From positions 1-64,000 of the forward strand of contig JAGNBF010000032.1 of NCBI GenBank assembly GCA_018004935.1: a stretch of 64,000 nucleotides of DNA. Reading direction: 5' to 3'. A model generated the notes under the pieces. It was not told the origin of the DNA. It saw only the letters and a list, made by a program, of their open reading frames with translations, and made no database searches. Shown one piece after another: positions 54,730-64,000 of this stretch; the stretch's first letter is position 1; every line of letters begins with the position of its first letter. Source of the DNA: Chloroflexota bacterium. Its GTDB lineage: Bacteria > Chloroflexota > Anaerolineae > Promineifilales > Promineifilaceae. The position numbers and the translations under genes were made by a program.

Positions 54730-56739
54730 GTGACGAAACGGTTACTCCAGTTCACCCTCATCGCCCTGATCCTCGTGCTGACCACCAGCCGGGCCAGGGC
54801 CGACTCCCCCTACACCACCTGGGCCTGGGGGCCAGGCGGAGGGGGCGTGATGACCCAAGACGCCTACACCCCCATCGCCGAGATCGATCTGCCCATCTCC
54901 GGGGCCGAGGATATGTTCGTAACAGCCGATGGAACCATCTACATCGCTAACACGGGAGATGGGGAAATCGTTAAAGTGCAGAATTTTAACGTGGTGGCGA
55001 CCTACGGCGGCGATGTGTTACAGGGGCCAACCGGCTTATATGTAGATGAAGACGGCATTATGTACATCGCCGACGCCAAACAAGACACCATTTTCATCCT
55101 CAACTCGGATGGCTCGGTGATCAACCAGTTTGGGCGGCCCACCGAACCGTTGTTTGGCCGCACCCGCGAATTTTTGCCCCGCAAAATTGCCGTGGACAAA
55201 CGGCAAAACCTGTACATCATCAGCGAAGGGTCGGTGAATGGTATTGTGCAGATGAATACCAACGGCAATTTCATCGGCTACTTTGGAGCCAACTCGGCCA
55301 CCATGTCGCTCAAGATGATTTTGCAACGGATGCTCCTCACCGAGGAACAGTTAGAGCAGTTCATCAAAAACGAGGCCGCTTCCCCTTCCAATATCACCAT
55401 TGATCCCCAATCGCTCGTTTTTACCATTACTGCTGGTACGGAACCGTGGGAGAGCATTCGCCGCTTCACCGTCTCCGGCAAAAACATTTACCCCGACACC
55501 TACGGCTCGAACTCCTTCCGCGATATTGATGTCAGCGAGAATGGGCTGGTGCTGGCGGTGGATGCCTTCGGCCAGATTTACGAGTACGACCTCAACGGCA
55601 CATTGTTGTTTTTGTTTGGGGCACAGGATAAAGGGGAACAACGGCTGGGCACTCTGCAAGACCCCACCGCCATCGCCCGGCATGGTGAGTTTATTTACGT
55701 GCTGGACAAGGCCAAAAACGCCCTGGTGGTGTATGAAACGACCGCCTTCGCCCAACTGGTTCATCAGGGGGTAGAGCTTTATGTGGAAGGGTTTTATCAG
55801 GAAGCCAAACCGTATTTTGAAGAGGTATTGAACTACAACGGCTCCTTTATCATGGCCTACCAGGCCATTGCTGATGCTTATTATAAGGAAAGAGATTACG
55901 CGGCCGCGCTCGAAACCTATCGTTACGCCGAAGATCAGGACGGTTATTCCCAGGCGTTTTGGGAATTACGCAATCTCGTTTTACAGCAGTATCTCTCTCA
56001 GTTCATTGTGGGGTTATTTGGTTTCTCCATTGTGTTTCAGGTGGGCAAACGGTTTGACCGGCGTTACCACTGGCTTGATCCCCTGCGCCACCGGCTCAAA
56101 GCCTTACAAACGATCAAATGGGTAGATGATTTTGTCTTTATGTTCCGGTTTATCAAACAACCGGCGGATAGTTTTTACTACATCAAAAAAGATTTGCGCG
56201 GCAGTTGGCAATTTGCGGTCGTGATCTACCTCTGGGTCATTGTGGTGCGGGTGATCTCCCTTTATGTCACCGGCTTCACCTTCAGCCCGTACCCCTCAAA
56301 GGTATACATTCCCCTGGAGAACGAGATTGTGAAGATGGTGGGGCTACTCGCCTTGTGGAATGCCGCCAATTATCTTGTCTCGACCATCAGCGACGGGGAA
56401 GGACGGGTGCGGGATGTGTTGATGGGCACGGCCTACAGCCTGTTCCCGTATGCCCTGTTCGCTCTACCCATCGCCCTCATCTCCAACGTGCTGACGCTGA
56501 ACGAGGTTTTCCTGTACACCTTCTCCTCGAACCTGATGTGGGGCTGGGTGGTGATCATGCTCTTCATCATGGTGAAGGAAGTTCACAACTACTCCTTCTC
56601 GGAGACGGTGCGGAATGTGCTGTTGACGCTGTTTACGATGGCGTTGTTTGTCCTGACGGGGTACATCATGTATGTCCTCTTTAATCAGTTGTTTGACTTT
56701 ATTTCCGCCATTGCCCAGGAGGTCAGGTTACGTGGCTAA
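54730..56739 (+). CDS. NHL-propeller, TPR and YIP1-domain membrane protein
   Basis: 669 residues from GTG 54730, chosen for AGGGGGG 7 nt upstream and an immediate signal peptide ([20 protein letters not shown]). The upstream ATG at 54685 lies in repeat. Extracytoplasmic NHL-type beta-propeller units (~40-330: [59 protein letters not shown]) precede a TPR-like pair (~345-410: [20 protein letters not shown]). A C-terminal YIP1-type block of about six helices (~425-660) ends it. The architecture couples an outer sensor or scaffold to a membrane module. Its place between permease sets and a DUF5696 gene suggests an accessory role in oligosaccharide import, mechanism unknown. The downstream gene starts in its last 8 nt (GTGGCTAA). 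Confidence 0.7.
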   Translation: MTKRLLQFTLIALILVLTTSRARADSPYTTWAWGPGGGGVMTQDAYTPIAEIDLPISGAEDMFVTADGTIYIANTGDGEIVKVQNFNVVATYGGDVLQGPTGLYVDEDGIMYIADAKQDTIFILNSDGSVINQFGRPTEPLFGRTREFLPRKIAVDKRQNLYIISEGSVNGIVQMNTNGNFIGYFGANSATMSLKMILQRMLLTEEQLEQFIKNEAASPSNITIDPQSLVFTITAGTEPWESIRRFTVSGKNIYPDTYGSNSFRDIDVSENGLVLAVDAFGQIYEYDLNGTLLFLFGAQDKGEQRLGTLQDPTAIARHGEFIYVLDKAKNALVVYETTAFAQLVHQGVELYVEGFYQEAKPYFEEVLNYNGSFIMAYQAIADAYYKERDYAAALETYRYAEDQDGYSQAFWELRNLVLQQYLSQFIVGLFGFSIVFQVGKRFDRRYHWLDPLRHRLKALQTIKWVDDFVFMFRFIKQPADSFYYIKKDLRGSWQFAVVIYLWVIVVRVISLYVTGFTFSPYPSKVYIPLENEIVKMVGLLALWNAANYLVSTISDGEGRVRDVLMGTAYSLFPYALFALPIALISNVLTLNEVFLYTFSSNLMWGWVVIMLFIMVKEVHNYSFSETVRNVLLTLFTMALFVLTGYIMYVLFNQLFDFISAIAQEVRLRG

Positions 56740-58969
56740 GATACGACTCCTGTGCCAAAGTTTGTTCCTGATGGGTTTGCTCTTGGGCCTGGGGGCGAAG
56801 GTTCCGAACGCGGCCGCGCCCCCCACCTTTACCCCCGTTCTCCCCGCAACACCCGGCCCCGCCCTGGCTCCTGCCGCTGAGTTCATTGTTTTAGCGCGGC
56901 CGCAACAAATCCCCGACACCTTCGACCTCGTCGGCGAAAACGAGCTATTCCAGCTCTACGCCAACCAGACCACCCTGGCCTTCAAAGTGGTAGACAAACG
57001 GAGCGGCTACGTCTGGCACTCCAATCTGGACGAAAAAGGGGAAGAAGATCGGCTCAACAAAACGTGGACGGCGTTCGCCCAGAGCGGCATCAGCCTGGAT
57101 TATCTCGACGCCAAAGCCATCAGTGAGCGGGTCTCCATCAGCAACTCAGAAAACACAATTGATTTTCAGAAGGTGGACGGGGGGTTTGCGGCTACCGTGA
57201 CCTTCTTAGTGCCAGACATCACTGTCGGTGTCAACGTCACTCTGGAGCCAGATGGCGTCCGGGTGGACATCCCCGCCGATTCTCTGCGTGAAGGGAACCC
57301 GGAGTTTAAGCTGGGGCTGATGTATGTGTACCCATTTTTTGCCGCCACACGGGGCGACACTGTGCCCGGTTACATGTTTATCCCCGATGGCGCGGGCAGT
57401 TTGATCCGTTTTACCGCCGAAACCAAAGCCAAAAACATGTTCTACGGCTCTTACTACGGTGACGATTTGGGCATGATCGCCGTCTTGCCCTGGGACCCCA
57501 CCATTAACCGGCCTTACACAATTTCCATCCCGGTGCTCGGCATGGTGCACGGTGAAAAAGAAAACGCCTACATCTCTATCGTAGAAAAAGGGGCTTCCTA
57601 CGGCGAACTCCACGCCCACCCCTCCGGCATCATCACCAATTTCAACTTCCTCTACTCCGCGTTTATCTACAACGAGAGCTATTTCCAGGCCACCAACCGC
57701 TCCGGGGCCGGGGTCACGCGTCTGCAACCGGAGACCAATCAGTTTGATGTGACCATTCATTACCGTTTTCTGACGGGTGAGGCGGGGGATTATGTGGGCA
57801 TGGCGCGGAGTTACCAGCAATACCTGGTCGAAAAAGGGATTTTGCCGGAGCGTGTCGTTCCCAATGACAACATTGGCATTAAGCTGGAATTTTTGGGCAG
57901 TGAGAAGGAGAAGGTGTTGTTCTGGCATCGCTCTATCCCCATGACGACGGTGGCAGAGATGGGAGCGATTCTGGCTGATTTGAATGTGCAGGACCCGGAA
58001 GTGGTGTATTACGGCTGGCAACCACGGGGGGCTTCATCTATGCCGCCGCAGTCGTTGCGCCTGGATGGGACGTTGGGGAGCGTGAGGGAATTGCAAGAGG
58101 TGATCGAGGGGGTCGCGGCCGCGAACGGGCATTTCTACCTCTATCTCGACCCCCAGGCCGCCCTCTGGGAAGAAAGCGGCTACTCCAAACGGCGCGACCT
58201 GGCGATGTCTATCACCACCATCAACCTGCTGGGTTTCAACCGGGGCAAACTCAACTACTACCTCAACTACGACGCCCTCAGCGACCATTACACCTCGTTG
58301 AGTAGCGATGTGTTCGGCGAAACCAGCGCCGGTCTGGCTCTGGATGGCATCGGCTCCATGCTTTACAGCGATTTCAAGAAAAATCATATCCTGAACCGGG
58401 AAGAGACCATTCAGGCGTACCAGACATTGCTGACCGAAAATGGGGGTAGCACCGCTTTCTACCTGCCCAACGATTACCTGTTCGGCCAGATGCAAGCCTA
58501 CTACGACATTCCTCTGGGCAACAGCGGCTACCTCTACACCACTGAAGTCATACCGTTTTTGCAGATTGTCTTCGCCGGTTATGTGCCCGTTTATGGGCCA
58601 CCCCTCAACTTCTCGTCTAATCTACAGAGCGATTTACTGCGCCACGCCGATTATGGGGTGTATCCATCCTATTTCCTCAGCCAGGAACTCACCGCCCAAA
58701 TTCTCAACACCCCGTCTAACTGGATTTACACCTCGTCATACGGGCAATGGGGGGACGAAATCGAAACTACGTACCAATGGCTCAACCATCTCCTGGGGCC
58801 GGTCGAAGGGGCACATATCGTGGCCCGCGAAACGCTGATCGCGGGAGTGGTGGCTACCACCTACGACAATGGCTACCAGATCATTGTCAACTATAACCAT
58901 GCCACCTTCTCTCAAGGCACGCTGACCGTCAGTGGCCGAGACGCCATCGTCCGGGAGGTGGAACCATGA
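56732..58969 (+). CDS. DUF5696-like secreted protein
   Basis: 745 residues from GTG 56732, preceded by AGGAGG (56717-56722) 9 nt upstream and overlapping the YIP1 gene by 8 nt. Signal peptide [20 protein letters not shown]. An N-terminal beta-rich domain (~60-340: [38 protein letters not shown]) and a C-terminal part with TIM-barrel-like features (~370-720: [57 protein letters not shown]) match my recollection of DUF5696 proteins of Paenibacillus transport clusters. A glycoside-hydrolase-like activity is possible, but I cannot name catalytic residues. It is likely extracytoplasmic and membrane-tethered by its N-terminal helix. The next permease starts in its stop codon (ATGA). Confidence 0.65.
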   Translation: MAKIRLLCQSLFLMGLLLGLGAKVPNAAAPPTFTPVLPATPGPALAPAAEFIVLARPQQIPDTFDLVGENELFQLYANQTTLAFKVVDKRSGYVWHSNLDEKGEEDRLNKTWTAFAQSGISLDYLDAKAISERVSISNSENTIDFQKVDGGFAATVTFLVPDITVGVNVTLEPDGVRVDIPADSLREGNPEFKLGLMYVYPFFAATRGDTVPGYMFIPDGAGSLIRFTAETKAKNMFYGSYYGDDLGMIAVLPWDPTINRPYTISIPVLGMVHGEKENAYISIVEKGASYGELHAHPSGIITNFNFLYSAFIYNESYFQATNRSGAGVTRLQPETNQFDVTIHYRFLTGEAGDYVGMARSYQQYLVEKGILPERVVPNDNIGIKLEFLGSEKEKVLFWHRSIPMTTVAEMGAILADLNVQDPEVVYYGWQPRGASSMPPQSLRLDGTLGSVRELQEVIEGVAAANGHFYLYLDPQAALWEESGYSKRRDLAMSITTINLLGFNRGKLNYYLNYDALSDHYTSLSSDVFGETSAGLALDGIGSMLYSDFKKNHILNREETIQAYQTLLTENGGSTAFYLPNDYLFGQMQAYYDIPLGNSGYLYTTEVIPFLQIVFAGYVPVYGPPLNFSSNLQSDLLRHADYGVYPSYFLSQELTAQILNTPSNWIYTSSYGQWGDEIETTYQWLNHLLGPVEGAHIVARETLIAGVVATTYDNGYQIIVNYNHATFSQGTLTVSGRDAIVREVEP

Positions 58970-59847
58970 CCAGACCATTGCCCCGTCGCGGCCGCGAAAT
59001 GAAACACCGCACCCGCGAAGCCGTTTATGGTTACGCCTTTGTCATCATCTGGATCCTCGGCTTCGCCATCTTTACCCTCTTGCCCCTCGGCCAAACCTTG
59101 TACTACAGCCTGAATCAGGTCACGGTTTCGGCCACCGGCATCAATCTGGAATATGTGCAGGGGGACAATTACACCCGCGCTTTGTTCACCGACCCCACCT
59201 TTGTGCAGTTACTTATTGAGTACGCCATTGAAACGCTCGTCTCCGTGCCCATCATCCTCATCTTTTCCATGATCATCGCCCTGTTCTTGAATCTCAAGTT
59301 CAAGTTCAAAGGGGTATTTCGCACCATTTTCTTCTTGCCGGTGGTGATCACCAGTGGGCCGGTCATTCAGGAGTTGGTGGCGCAAGGGGCGACGACGGTT
59401 CCGGGCATCACCATTACGGGCACGGTGACGGAGTTTATCGCCGAGTTGCCCCGCTATTTACGCAACCCGGTGGAATACCTGTTGACTTCGTTCATCCTGA
59501 TTCTCTGGTTTTCCGGGGTGCAGATTCTGATTTACCTGTCCAGTTTGCAGAAAATTGATCAGAGCATTTACGAAGCGGCCGCGATTGATGGTGCTTCTGG
59601 TTGGGAATCATTCTGGAAAATCACCCTGCCCTCCCTCTCCACTACCACCCTCATCGTCGCCATCTACACCATCATCGCCCTCTCCCACTTCTCCGAGAAC
59701 AAAGTCATCAAATACGTCTACAGCCAGACCTACGCCGTGCAAGGCGGCATCGGCTACTCCAGCGCCATGTCCTTCCTCTACTTCTTTGTGCTGGTGTTAC
59801 TGCTGGCCATCGTGTATTTACTGCTGAACTTTCGGGCGAGGAAGTGA
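58966..59847 (+). CDS. Sugar ABC transporter permease (MalF type), second set
   Basis: 293 residues, six helices; ATG 58966 overlaps the stop of the DUF5696 gene by 4 nt. The EAA loop is DQSIYEAAAIDGASGWESFW, continuing KITLPSLSTTT. The N-terminal tail is short and basic (RPLPRRGREMKHRTREA). A GCGGCCGC (59575) encodes the Ala-Ala-Ala of the EAA loop itself, showing the octamer tolerated in a conserved functional motif. It pairs with the permease at 60103. Confidence 0.92.
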   Translation: MTRPLPRRGREMKHRTREAVYGYAFVIIWILGFAIFTLLPLGQTLYYSLNQVTVSATGINLEYVQGDNYTRALFTDPTFVQLLIEYAIETLVSVPIILIFSMIIALFLNLKFKFKGVFRTIFFLPVVITSGPVIQELVAQGATTVPGITITGTVTEFIAELPRYLRNPVEYLLTSFILILWFSGVQILIYLSSLQKIDQSIYEAAAIDGASGWESFWKITLPSLSTTTLIVAIYTIIALSHFSENKVIKYVYSQTYAVQGGIGYSSAMSFLYFFVLVLLLAIVYLLLNFRARK

Positions 59848-60102
59848 GGGGAATTGAGAGAGTGGGGGACTGAGGGATTGAGGGACTGAGAGACTGAGAG
59901 ACTGGAGACTGAGAGATTGGAGACTGAGAGACTGGTTATTGGTTATTATCGCCAGGCTGGGCATTCCTGTAGGGCGATTTGGTAAATCGCCCACTGGACG
60001 ATTTACCAAATCGTCCAACAACCATACCATCAATCGGCAATCGTAAATCGTAAATCGTAAATCGTAAATCCTAAATCCTAAATCCTAAATCCTAAACGCC
60101 CT
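59848..60102. repeat. Tandem micro-repeats and a family-A hairpin between permease genes
   Basis: 59856-59938: iterated GAGGGACTGAG/GAGAGACTG units. 59969-60019: family-A inner hairpin. 60030-60095: four AATCGTA heptamers and then four AATCCTA heptamers, a 7-bp tandem array whose unit changes by one base halfway. No ribosome site is visible before ATG 60103. Confidence 0.85.
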
Positions 60103-61032
60103 ATGAACCGCTTGAACCAAGACACCCTACGCACTTTTTTCCTGGGGAATCGCACCAGTTACGGACTGATTTTTAACGTGATCCTGTACCTGTTGTTAAT
60201 CGCCATTGGCTTTGTATACCTCTATCCCCTGCTCTTCATGTTTGTCACCAGCATGAAAAGCCCGGAAGATTTGCTCAACCCGATGGTGCAATGGATTCCC
60301 ACCCAGTTTTATATCGGCAATTACGAAAAGGCGTTCCGCGTGTTGGATTATCCCAACACCCTGGTCTCGTCCATCATGATCAGCCTCATTCCGTCCGTCA
60401 TCCAGGCGGCAGTCTGTTCATTGGTGGGTTATGGTCTGGCCCGGTATCGTTTTCCCGGCAAAAACCTCATCTTCGTCCTCATCCTGGCAACCTTTATCAT
60501 TCCCGCCCAAAACACCGTCATTCCGCAAATGCTGACTTATCGGGAGTTTGGGCTGTTAGGTAACATTTACGCCCTGATTCTCCCGGCGGTGATGGGTCAA
60601 GGGTACAAGAGTGCTATCTTCATCCTGATTTTCTACCAGACTTTTCTCTCCTTACCTAAAGTGCTGGAAGAAGCCGCCCGGCTGGACGGGGCATCAGATT
60701 TAGCCATCTTTTTAAGAATCGCCCTGCCATCCGCTATTCCCTCTTTCATCATCTCCATCATTTTCTCCACCGTCTGGTACTGGAATGAAACCTACCTGAC
60801 GGTGATTTTTCTGGAAGGGGGCATCCAATCGCTCCCCATGCAACTGGCGAAGTTTACCCAGGCGTATGAGAACCTCTATCCGCCGGGAACCGTCAATATT
60901 TTTGATCGGCTCAATGAGGCGGTCAAACTCAGTGGCACATTCCTGAACATTCTGCCTTTGTTACTCATGTACTTCGTGATGCAGAAATGGTTCGTGGAAT
61001 CCATTGAAAGGACAGGTGTTACCGGTGAATAA
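60103..61032 (+). CDS. Sugar ABC transporter permease (MalG type), second set
   Basis: 309 residues with six helices. The EAA loop is KVLEEAARLDGASDLAIFLR, continuing IALPSAIPSF. The next gene, a GH144-like lipoprotein, starts within its last 8 nt (GTGAATAA), so import and hydrolysis are translationally linked. It has no GCGGCCGC, unlike its partner. Confidence 0.92.
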   Translation: MNRLNQDTLRTFFLGNRTSYGLIFNVILYLLLIAIGFVYLYPLLFMFVTSMKSPEDLLNPMVQWIPTQFYIGNYEKAFRVLDYPNTLVSSIMISLIPSVIQAAVCSLVGYGLARYRFPGKNLIFVLILATFIIPAQNTVIPQMLTYREFGLLGNIYALILPAVMGQGYKSAIFILIFYQTFLSLPKVLEEAARLDGASDLAIFLRIALPSAIPSFIISIIFSTVWYWNETYLTVIFLEGGIQSLPMQLAKFTQAYENLYPPGTVNIFDRLNEAVKLSGTFLNILPLLLMYFVMQKWFVESIERTGVTGE

Positions 61033-62437
61033 ACAACTTTTCTTCTTGCTTGTGTTGATGTTCGTGTTGGTTGGTTGCGCGGCCGCGAACCCCTCAGACC
61101 CTACCGTGGTGGCAACCGACGCGGCCGCGACCACCACCCCGTCTTCCACTGACGCCCCCACCCCAACCGCCGAACCAACAGCAACAACCGAGCCAACCAC
61201 TACCCCGGAACCACTCCCCACCAGCACCCCGGTTCCCGCCGACATCAACGAACTCATCGAATATGAGATGAAAGCCTCCTTCGACTTCTTCTGGGAGCAG
61301 GCCAACACCGATCCCACCAGCCCCGGCTTCGGGCTGATCCGGGATCGTTTCCCCGGCTCACCGGGCATCGCCAGCATGGCCGCCGTCGGCTTTGGTCTGA
61401 GTGCCTACCCCATTGGTGTGGAAAAAGGGTACATCACCTTTGCCGAAGGGTACGACCGGGCCAACGGCACGATGGACACCCTGCTCGGCATGGAACGGAT
61501 CGAAGGGTTTTATTTCCATTTTGTAGACATGGACACAGGCGAGCGGGCCTGGGAAAGTGAGATTTCCAGCATTGATACCTCACTTCTGTTGATGGGGGTG
61601 CTCACGGCGGGGCAATATTTTGGTGATGAGGTGCAGAGTAAGGCACAAACAATTTACGAAGGGGTCAACTGGCCCTGGTTCCTGGATGAATCGCGCCATA
61701 TGTTCCACATGGCCTACCGCCCCGGCGAAGGATACAGTGGGCATTGGGACTTTTATGCCGAACAGTTGATGATGTATGTGCTCGCGGCCGCGTCCCCTAC
61801 CTACCCTCTCGATGAATCACCCTACTACACCTTCACCCGCCACTACGGCAAATTCGGCGACGGCGAACCATTCATCCACTCCTGGTTCGGCTCACTCTTC
61901 ACCTACCAATACAGCCACGCCTGGATTGATTTCCGGGGTTACACCGACCGCGAAGGGGTGAACTGGTTCGACAACTCCGTAAACGCTTCCCTGGCGCACT
62001 ACAACTTCGCCGTCGCCCACGATGACGAGTACCAGACGCTTGGCCCCAACGCCTGGGGTCTCTCCGCTTCCGATGGGCCAGAAGGGTACAACGGCCTCTA
62101 TGGTGCGCCCCCCTCCGGGTTTGACAACAACTCCCACCGGGTAGACGACACCATTCCCCCCTCCGCCGCCATCGGCTCCATTATGTTCCTGCCCGAACAG
62201 GCGCAACAGGCCATGCTCAACTACTACGCCATTCCTGAACTCAACGGGCAGTACGGCTTCCTGGATGCCTACAACCTCAGCGAAGATTGGTATGCTTCAG
62301 ATGTCATCGGCATAGACAAAGGCATTACCCTGCTGATGCTGGCGAATTATCAGAGTGACCTGCTTTATGACATCGTGATGTCCAACGATGTCATCGTAAA
62401 CGGGCTGGCTCGTTTACAGATAACGAAAAGTGAATAG
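61025..62437 (+). CDS. GH144-like (PF10091 type) lipoprotein, probable endo-beta-1,2-glucanase
   Basis: 470 residues from GTG 61025; ATG 61004 is an alternative that only extends the signal peptide. Lipobox FVLVGC puts the lipidated Cys at 18, followed by a ~60-residue Thr/Pro/Ala/Glu linker. The (alpha/alpha)6 domain has ASFDFFWEQANTDPTSPGFG, LIRDRFPGSPGIASMAAVGF, EISSIDTSLLLMGVLTAGQY, SHAWIDFRGYTDREGVNWFD and WGLSASDGPEGYNGLYGAPP, then GIDKGITLLM. These are hallmarks of the PF10091 'glycoamylase-like' family that includes GH144 endo-beta-1,2-glucanases and a domain of cyclic glucan synthases. It would act outside the cytoplasm on a beta-glucan and feed the import system; the oligosaccharide would go to the GH94 phosphorylase. 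Linkage is inferred from the family, not proven. Confidence 0.8.
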   Translation: MNKQLFFLLVLMFVLVGCAAANPSDPTVVATDAAATTTPSSTDAPTPTAEPTATTEPTTTPEPLPTSTPVPADINELIEYEMKASFDFFWEQANTDPTSPGFGLIRDRFPGSPGIASMAAVGFGLSAYPIGVEKGYITFAEGYDRANGTMDTLLGMERIEGFYFHFVDMDTGERAWESEISSIDTSLLLMGVLTAGQYFGDEVQSKAQTIYEGVNWPWFLDESRHMFHMAYRPGEGYSGHWDFYAEQLMMYVLAAASPTYPLDESPYYTFTRHYGKFGDGEPFIHSWFGSLFTYQYSHAWIDFRGYTDREGVNWFDNSVNASLAHYNFAVAHDDEYQTLGPNAWGLSASDGPEGYNGLYGAPPSGFDNNSHRVDDTIPPSAAIGSIMFLPEQAQQAMLNYYAIPELNGQYGFLDAYNLSEDWYASDVIGIDKGITLLMLANYQSDLLYDIVMSNDVIVNGLARLQITKSE

Positions 62438-62529
62438 AGGCCTTGGGGATTTCAGAGGAATATCACCAACTGTAGGGGCAACCCTTGTGGTTGCCCTCGA
62501 CTTGCACCACGCCAGAAACAGGGAATAAC
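62438..62529. repeat. Shortened family-D repeat before the LacI gene
   Basis: 62440-62510: CCTTGGGGATTTCAGAGGAA, then CTGTAGGGGCAACCCTTGTG and GTTGCCCTCGAC. It retains the GGGCAACC/GGTTGCCC dyad. It occupies the place where a promoter or operator of the LacI gene would be expected. Confidence 0.7.
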
Positions 62530-63513
62530 ATGACCACCATCAAAGACGTGGCAAAACGGGCCAAAGTCAGCATCACTTCAGCCTCATATGCCCTAAACGA
62601 CACCGGCACCATCAGCGATGACACACGCAAACGTGTGCTGGAAGCCGCCGAGGAGCTAAATTACCACCCCAATGCCTTTGCCCGCCATCTCAAAAAACGC
62701 AAAACGAGTACGATTGGCGTTTTTATTTCCCGTTTTGGCGGTTCCTTCTATGAGGAAATCCTCGAAGGCATCCATGATGCTGTCTTAAACACCGATTATG
62801 AACTGATTGTTTGCCCCGAAACCCGAACTATCTCCAAACTCCTGACCCAACGGCAGATAGATGGGGCTATTGTTTTTGATTCCAAAATCAAAAGCGACAT
62901 CATCTTGCGCCTGGCCTCGAAAAGATTTCCCATTGTTGTTTTAGATCGTTCTCTGGAATCGGATTATTTGTTGCCTTTGTTGTTAGACAATCAGCAAGGG
63001 GCAAAAGAGGTTTTTAACCATTTGTACGCCCAGGGCGCACAACGAATCTTTTTTGTTTCCGGAGCGTTGGATTCCTTTGACAATCAGGAGCGGATGAGGG
63101 CGTTTTGCGATGAGGCGGACAAACATAAGGTGACAGTTCAATGTTTCAACGGGAATTTTACCGAGAAGTCAGGGTATGACATTGGTACAACCATTATCGC
63201 CACCGGGGAGCTACCAGAGGCCGTTTTTTGTGCCAACGACCAAATGGCGATTGGTTTCATCAAAGCGATGAAGGAGCATCAGTTAAAGGCGCCCGATGAT
63301 ATTGCGGTGGTTGGATTTGACGACATACAGGTCGCCCGGTACATGCAACCTGGCCTGACCACCATTGGCGCGTCCCGTTTTACCTGGGGAGCCGCGGCCG
63401 CGACCCAACTTATTGATTTTCTCGAAACGGGTAATCCCTTTCCTAAACCGTACCGAATCGGCGTTAAGCTCATTCAACGGGAATCCTCTAGCAAGGAACG
63501 CCACTCAGCATGA
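62530..63513 (+). CDS. LacI/GalR-family transcriptional regulator
   Basis: 327 residues from ATG 62530; the longer frame from 62485 starts in repeat. The HTH is TTIKDVAKRAKVSITSASYA, followed by the hinge NYHPNAFARHLKKRKTSTIG. The effector domain has the periplasmic-binding-protein fold (ILEGIHDAVLNTDYELIVCP; LPEAVFCANDQMAIGFIKAM; AVVGFDDIQVARYMQPGLTT). It is the only LacI gene in the window and sits in the same locus as the two palindromes at 45079-45157, which match the operator type of this family. The inducer is expected to be an oligosaccharide or its phosphorolysis product. It overlaps the next gene by 4 nt. Confidence 0.92.
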   Translation: MTTIKDVAKRAKVSITSASYALNDTGTISDDTRKRVLEAAEELNYHPNAFARHLKKRKTSTIGVFISRFGGSFYEEILEGIHDAVLNTDYELIVCPETRTISKLLTQRQIDGAIVFDSKIKSDIILRLASKRFPIVVLDRSLESDYLLPLLLDNQQGAKEVFNHLYAQGAQRIFFVSGALDSFDNQERMRAFCDEADKHKVTVQCFNGNFTEKSGYDIGTTIIATGELPEAVFCANDQMAIGFIKAMKEHQLKAPDDIAVVGFDDIQVARYMQPGLTTIGASRFTWGAAAATQLIDFLETGNPFPKPYRIGVKLIQRESSSKERHSA

Positions 63514-64000
63514 ACGACCCTCAGCCCTTTAATATCCCTACCCCAGAGATCACCCCATCTCTGGGCAATGCATCACCCCCCCTTCATCGTCGCCAATCTG
63601 GCACACAAACGATTTTACAGGACGAGTTAAAAGGTTCTTTTGACTTTTTTCTCCGTTTCACCAATCTTAATCCGGGTAGTCAAGGTTTTGGTTTAACCGT
63701 AGACTCAACCAAAACGCCCCACATCGCTTCTATCGCCTCGGTTGGTTTTGCCCTTTCCGCCTGGATCATTGCCGTAGAGCGGGGGTATATGTCGCGGCCG
63801 CAAGCCCTGGACATCACCCGCCAAACCCTCTACACCCTGCTCCACCACACCAGCCACCACCACGGCTTCTTTGCCCACTTCCTGGACATGACCAGTGGTG
63901 TCCGCCTCCGCAAATGTGAATATTCCACCATTGATACCGCCTTATGTTTGAATGGGGTGATTACCGCGGCCGCGTACTTCCATGACGCCGCCGTGAGTGA
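63510..64000 (+). CDS. Second PF10091/GH144-like protein, partial at window end
   Basis: ATG 63510 overlaps the LacI stop (ATGA). The 163 residues visible lack a signal peptide (MNDPQPFNIPTPEITPSLGN) and soon show the family pattern ILQDELKGSFDFFLRFTNLN, PGSQGFGLTVDST, HIASIASVGFALSAWIIAVE and GFFAHFLDMTSG, then CEYSTIDTALCLNG. Compare IASMAAVGFGLSAYPIGVEK and FYFHFVDMDTGERAWESEIS of the lipoprotein at 61025. Lacking an export signal, it may act inside the cell on imported oligosaccharides, complementing the lipoprotein. In the Glu of the SEIS segment this protein has KCEYS. It continues beyond the window. Confidence 0.75.
   Translation, partial: MNDPQPFNIPTPEITPSLGNASPPLHRRQSGTQTILQDELKGSFDFFLRFTNLNPGSQGFGLTVDSTKTPHIASIASVGFALSAWIIAVERGYMSRPQALDITRQTLYTLLHHTSHHHGFFAHFLDMTSGVRLRKCEYSTIDTALCLNGVITAAAYFHDAAVS

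Overview
The window looks like a chromosomal segment of a member of the Chloroflexota, probably an Anaerolineae-type lineage. This is an inference from gene content: LamG-rich surface proteins, a very large AfsR/SARP-type ATPase-TPR regulator, multi-PAS/GAF kinases, a CHAT-TPR protein, and a carbohydrate ABC cluster with DUF5696- and YIP1-like genes. There is no rRNA marker to confirm it. I saw no rRNA, tRNA, CRISPR array, transposase, integrase or phage gene. Coding density is moderate because many intergenic gaps are filled with dispersed palindromic repeats.

Layout. 0.4-3.1 kb: a glycosyltransferase with a repeat-derived N-terminus and a UDP-galactopyranose-mutase-like flavoprotein. 3.5-12.7 kb: scattered single genes (zinc alcohol dehydrogenase, P-loop kinase, 1295-residue hybrid-sensor kinase, CcmC-like protein, large membrane protein). 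13.6-20.0 kb: two paralogous LamG surface proteins, the second fused to a metallophosphoesterase, separated by a 346-bp tandem repeat. 20.2-23.1 kb: a HAD phosphatase and a protein with an injection-system-effector-like N-terminus and a clan-CD cysteine-peptidase-like C-terminus. 23.8-27.6 kb: an AfsR-type regulator. 28.1-33.5 kb: a heterodimeric ABC exporter with an upstream MarR regulator. 34.4-39.5 kb: an acyl-ACP-reductase-like dehydrogenase, a NarL-type two-component pair, a degenerate receiver and a small membrane protein. 39.7-41.2 kb: small proteins and an RRM protein. 41.5-44.7 kb: a TPR-CHAT protein.

45.2-64.0 kb is one large carbohydrate locus, all on the plus strand. It holds a GH94 phosphorylase behind a strong promoter with two LacI-type operators, a lipoprotein sugar-binding protein, a second giant binding protein, two MalF/MalG-type permease pairs, an NHL-propeller/YIP1 membrane protein, a DUF5696-like secreted protein, a GH144-like (PF10091-type) lipoprotein glucanase, a LacI regulator and a second PF10091-type protein cut by the window edge. 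The enzyme combination suggests uptake and phosphorolysis of a beta-glucan, most likely beta-1,2-linked. No ATPase subunit is present, so it must be supplied from elsewhere.

Two genome-scale signals stand out. First, the octamer GCGGCCGC occurs 73 times by my count, against about one expected at equal base frequencies. Nearly all copies are inside genes, and it usually encodes an Ala-rich tract; this resembles the HIP1 highly iterated palindrome of cyanobacteria but with a different core. Second, at least five families of dispersed palindromic repeats fill the intergenic spaces. One of them carries long perfect stems whose sequence differs from copy to copy.
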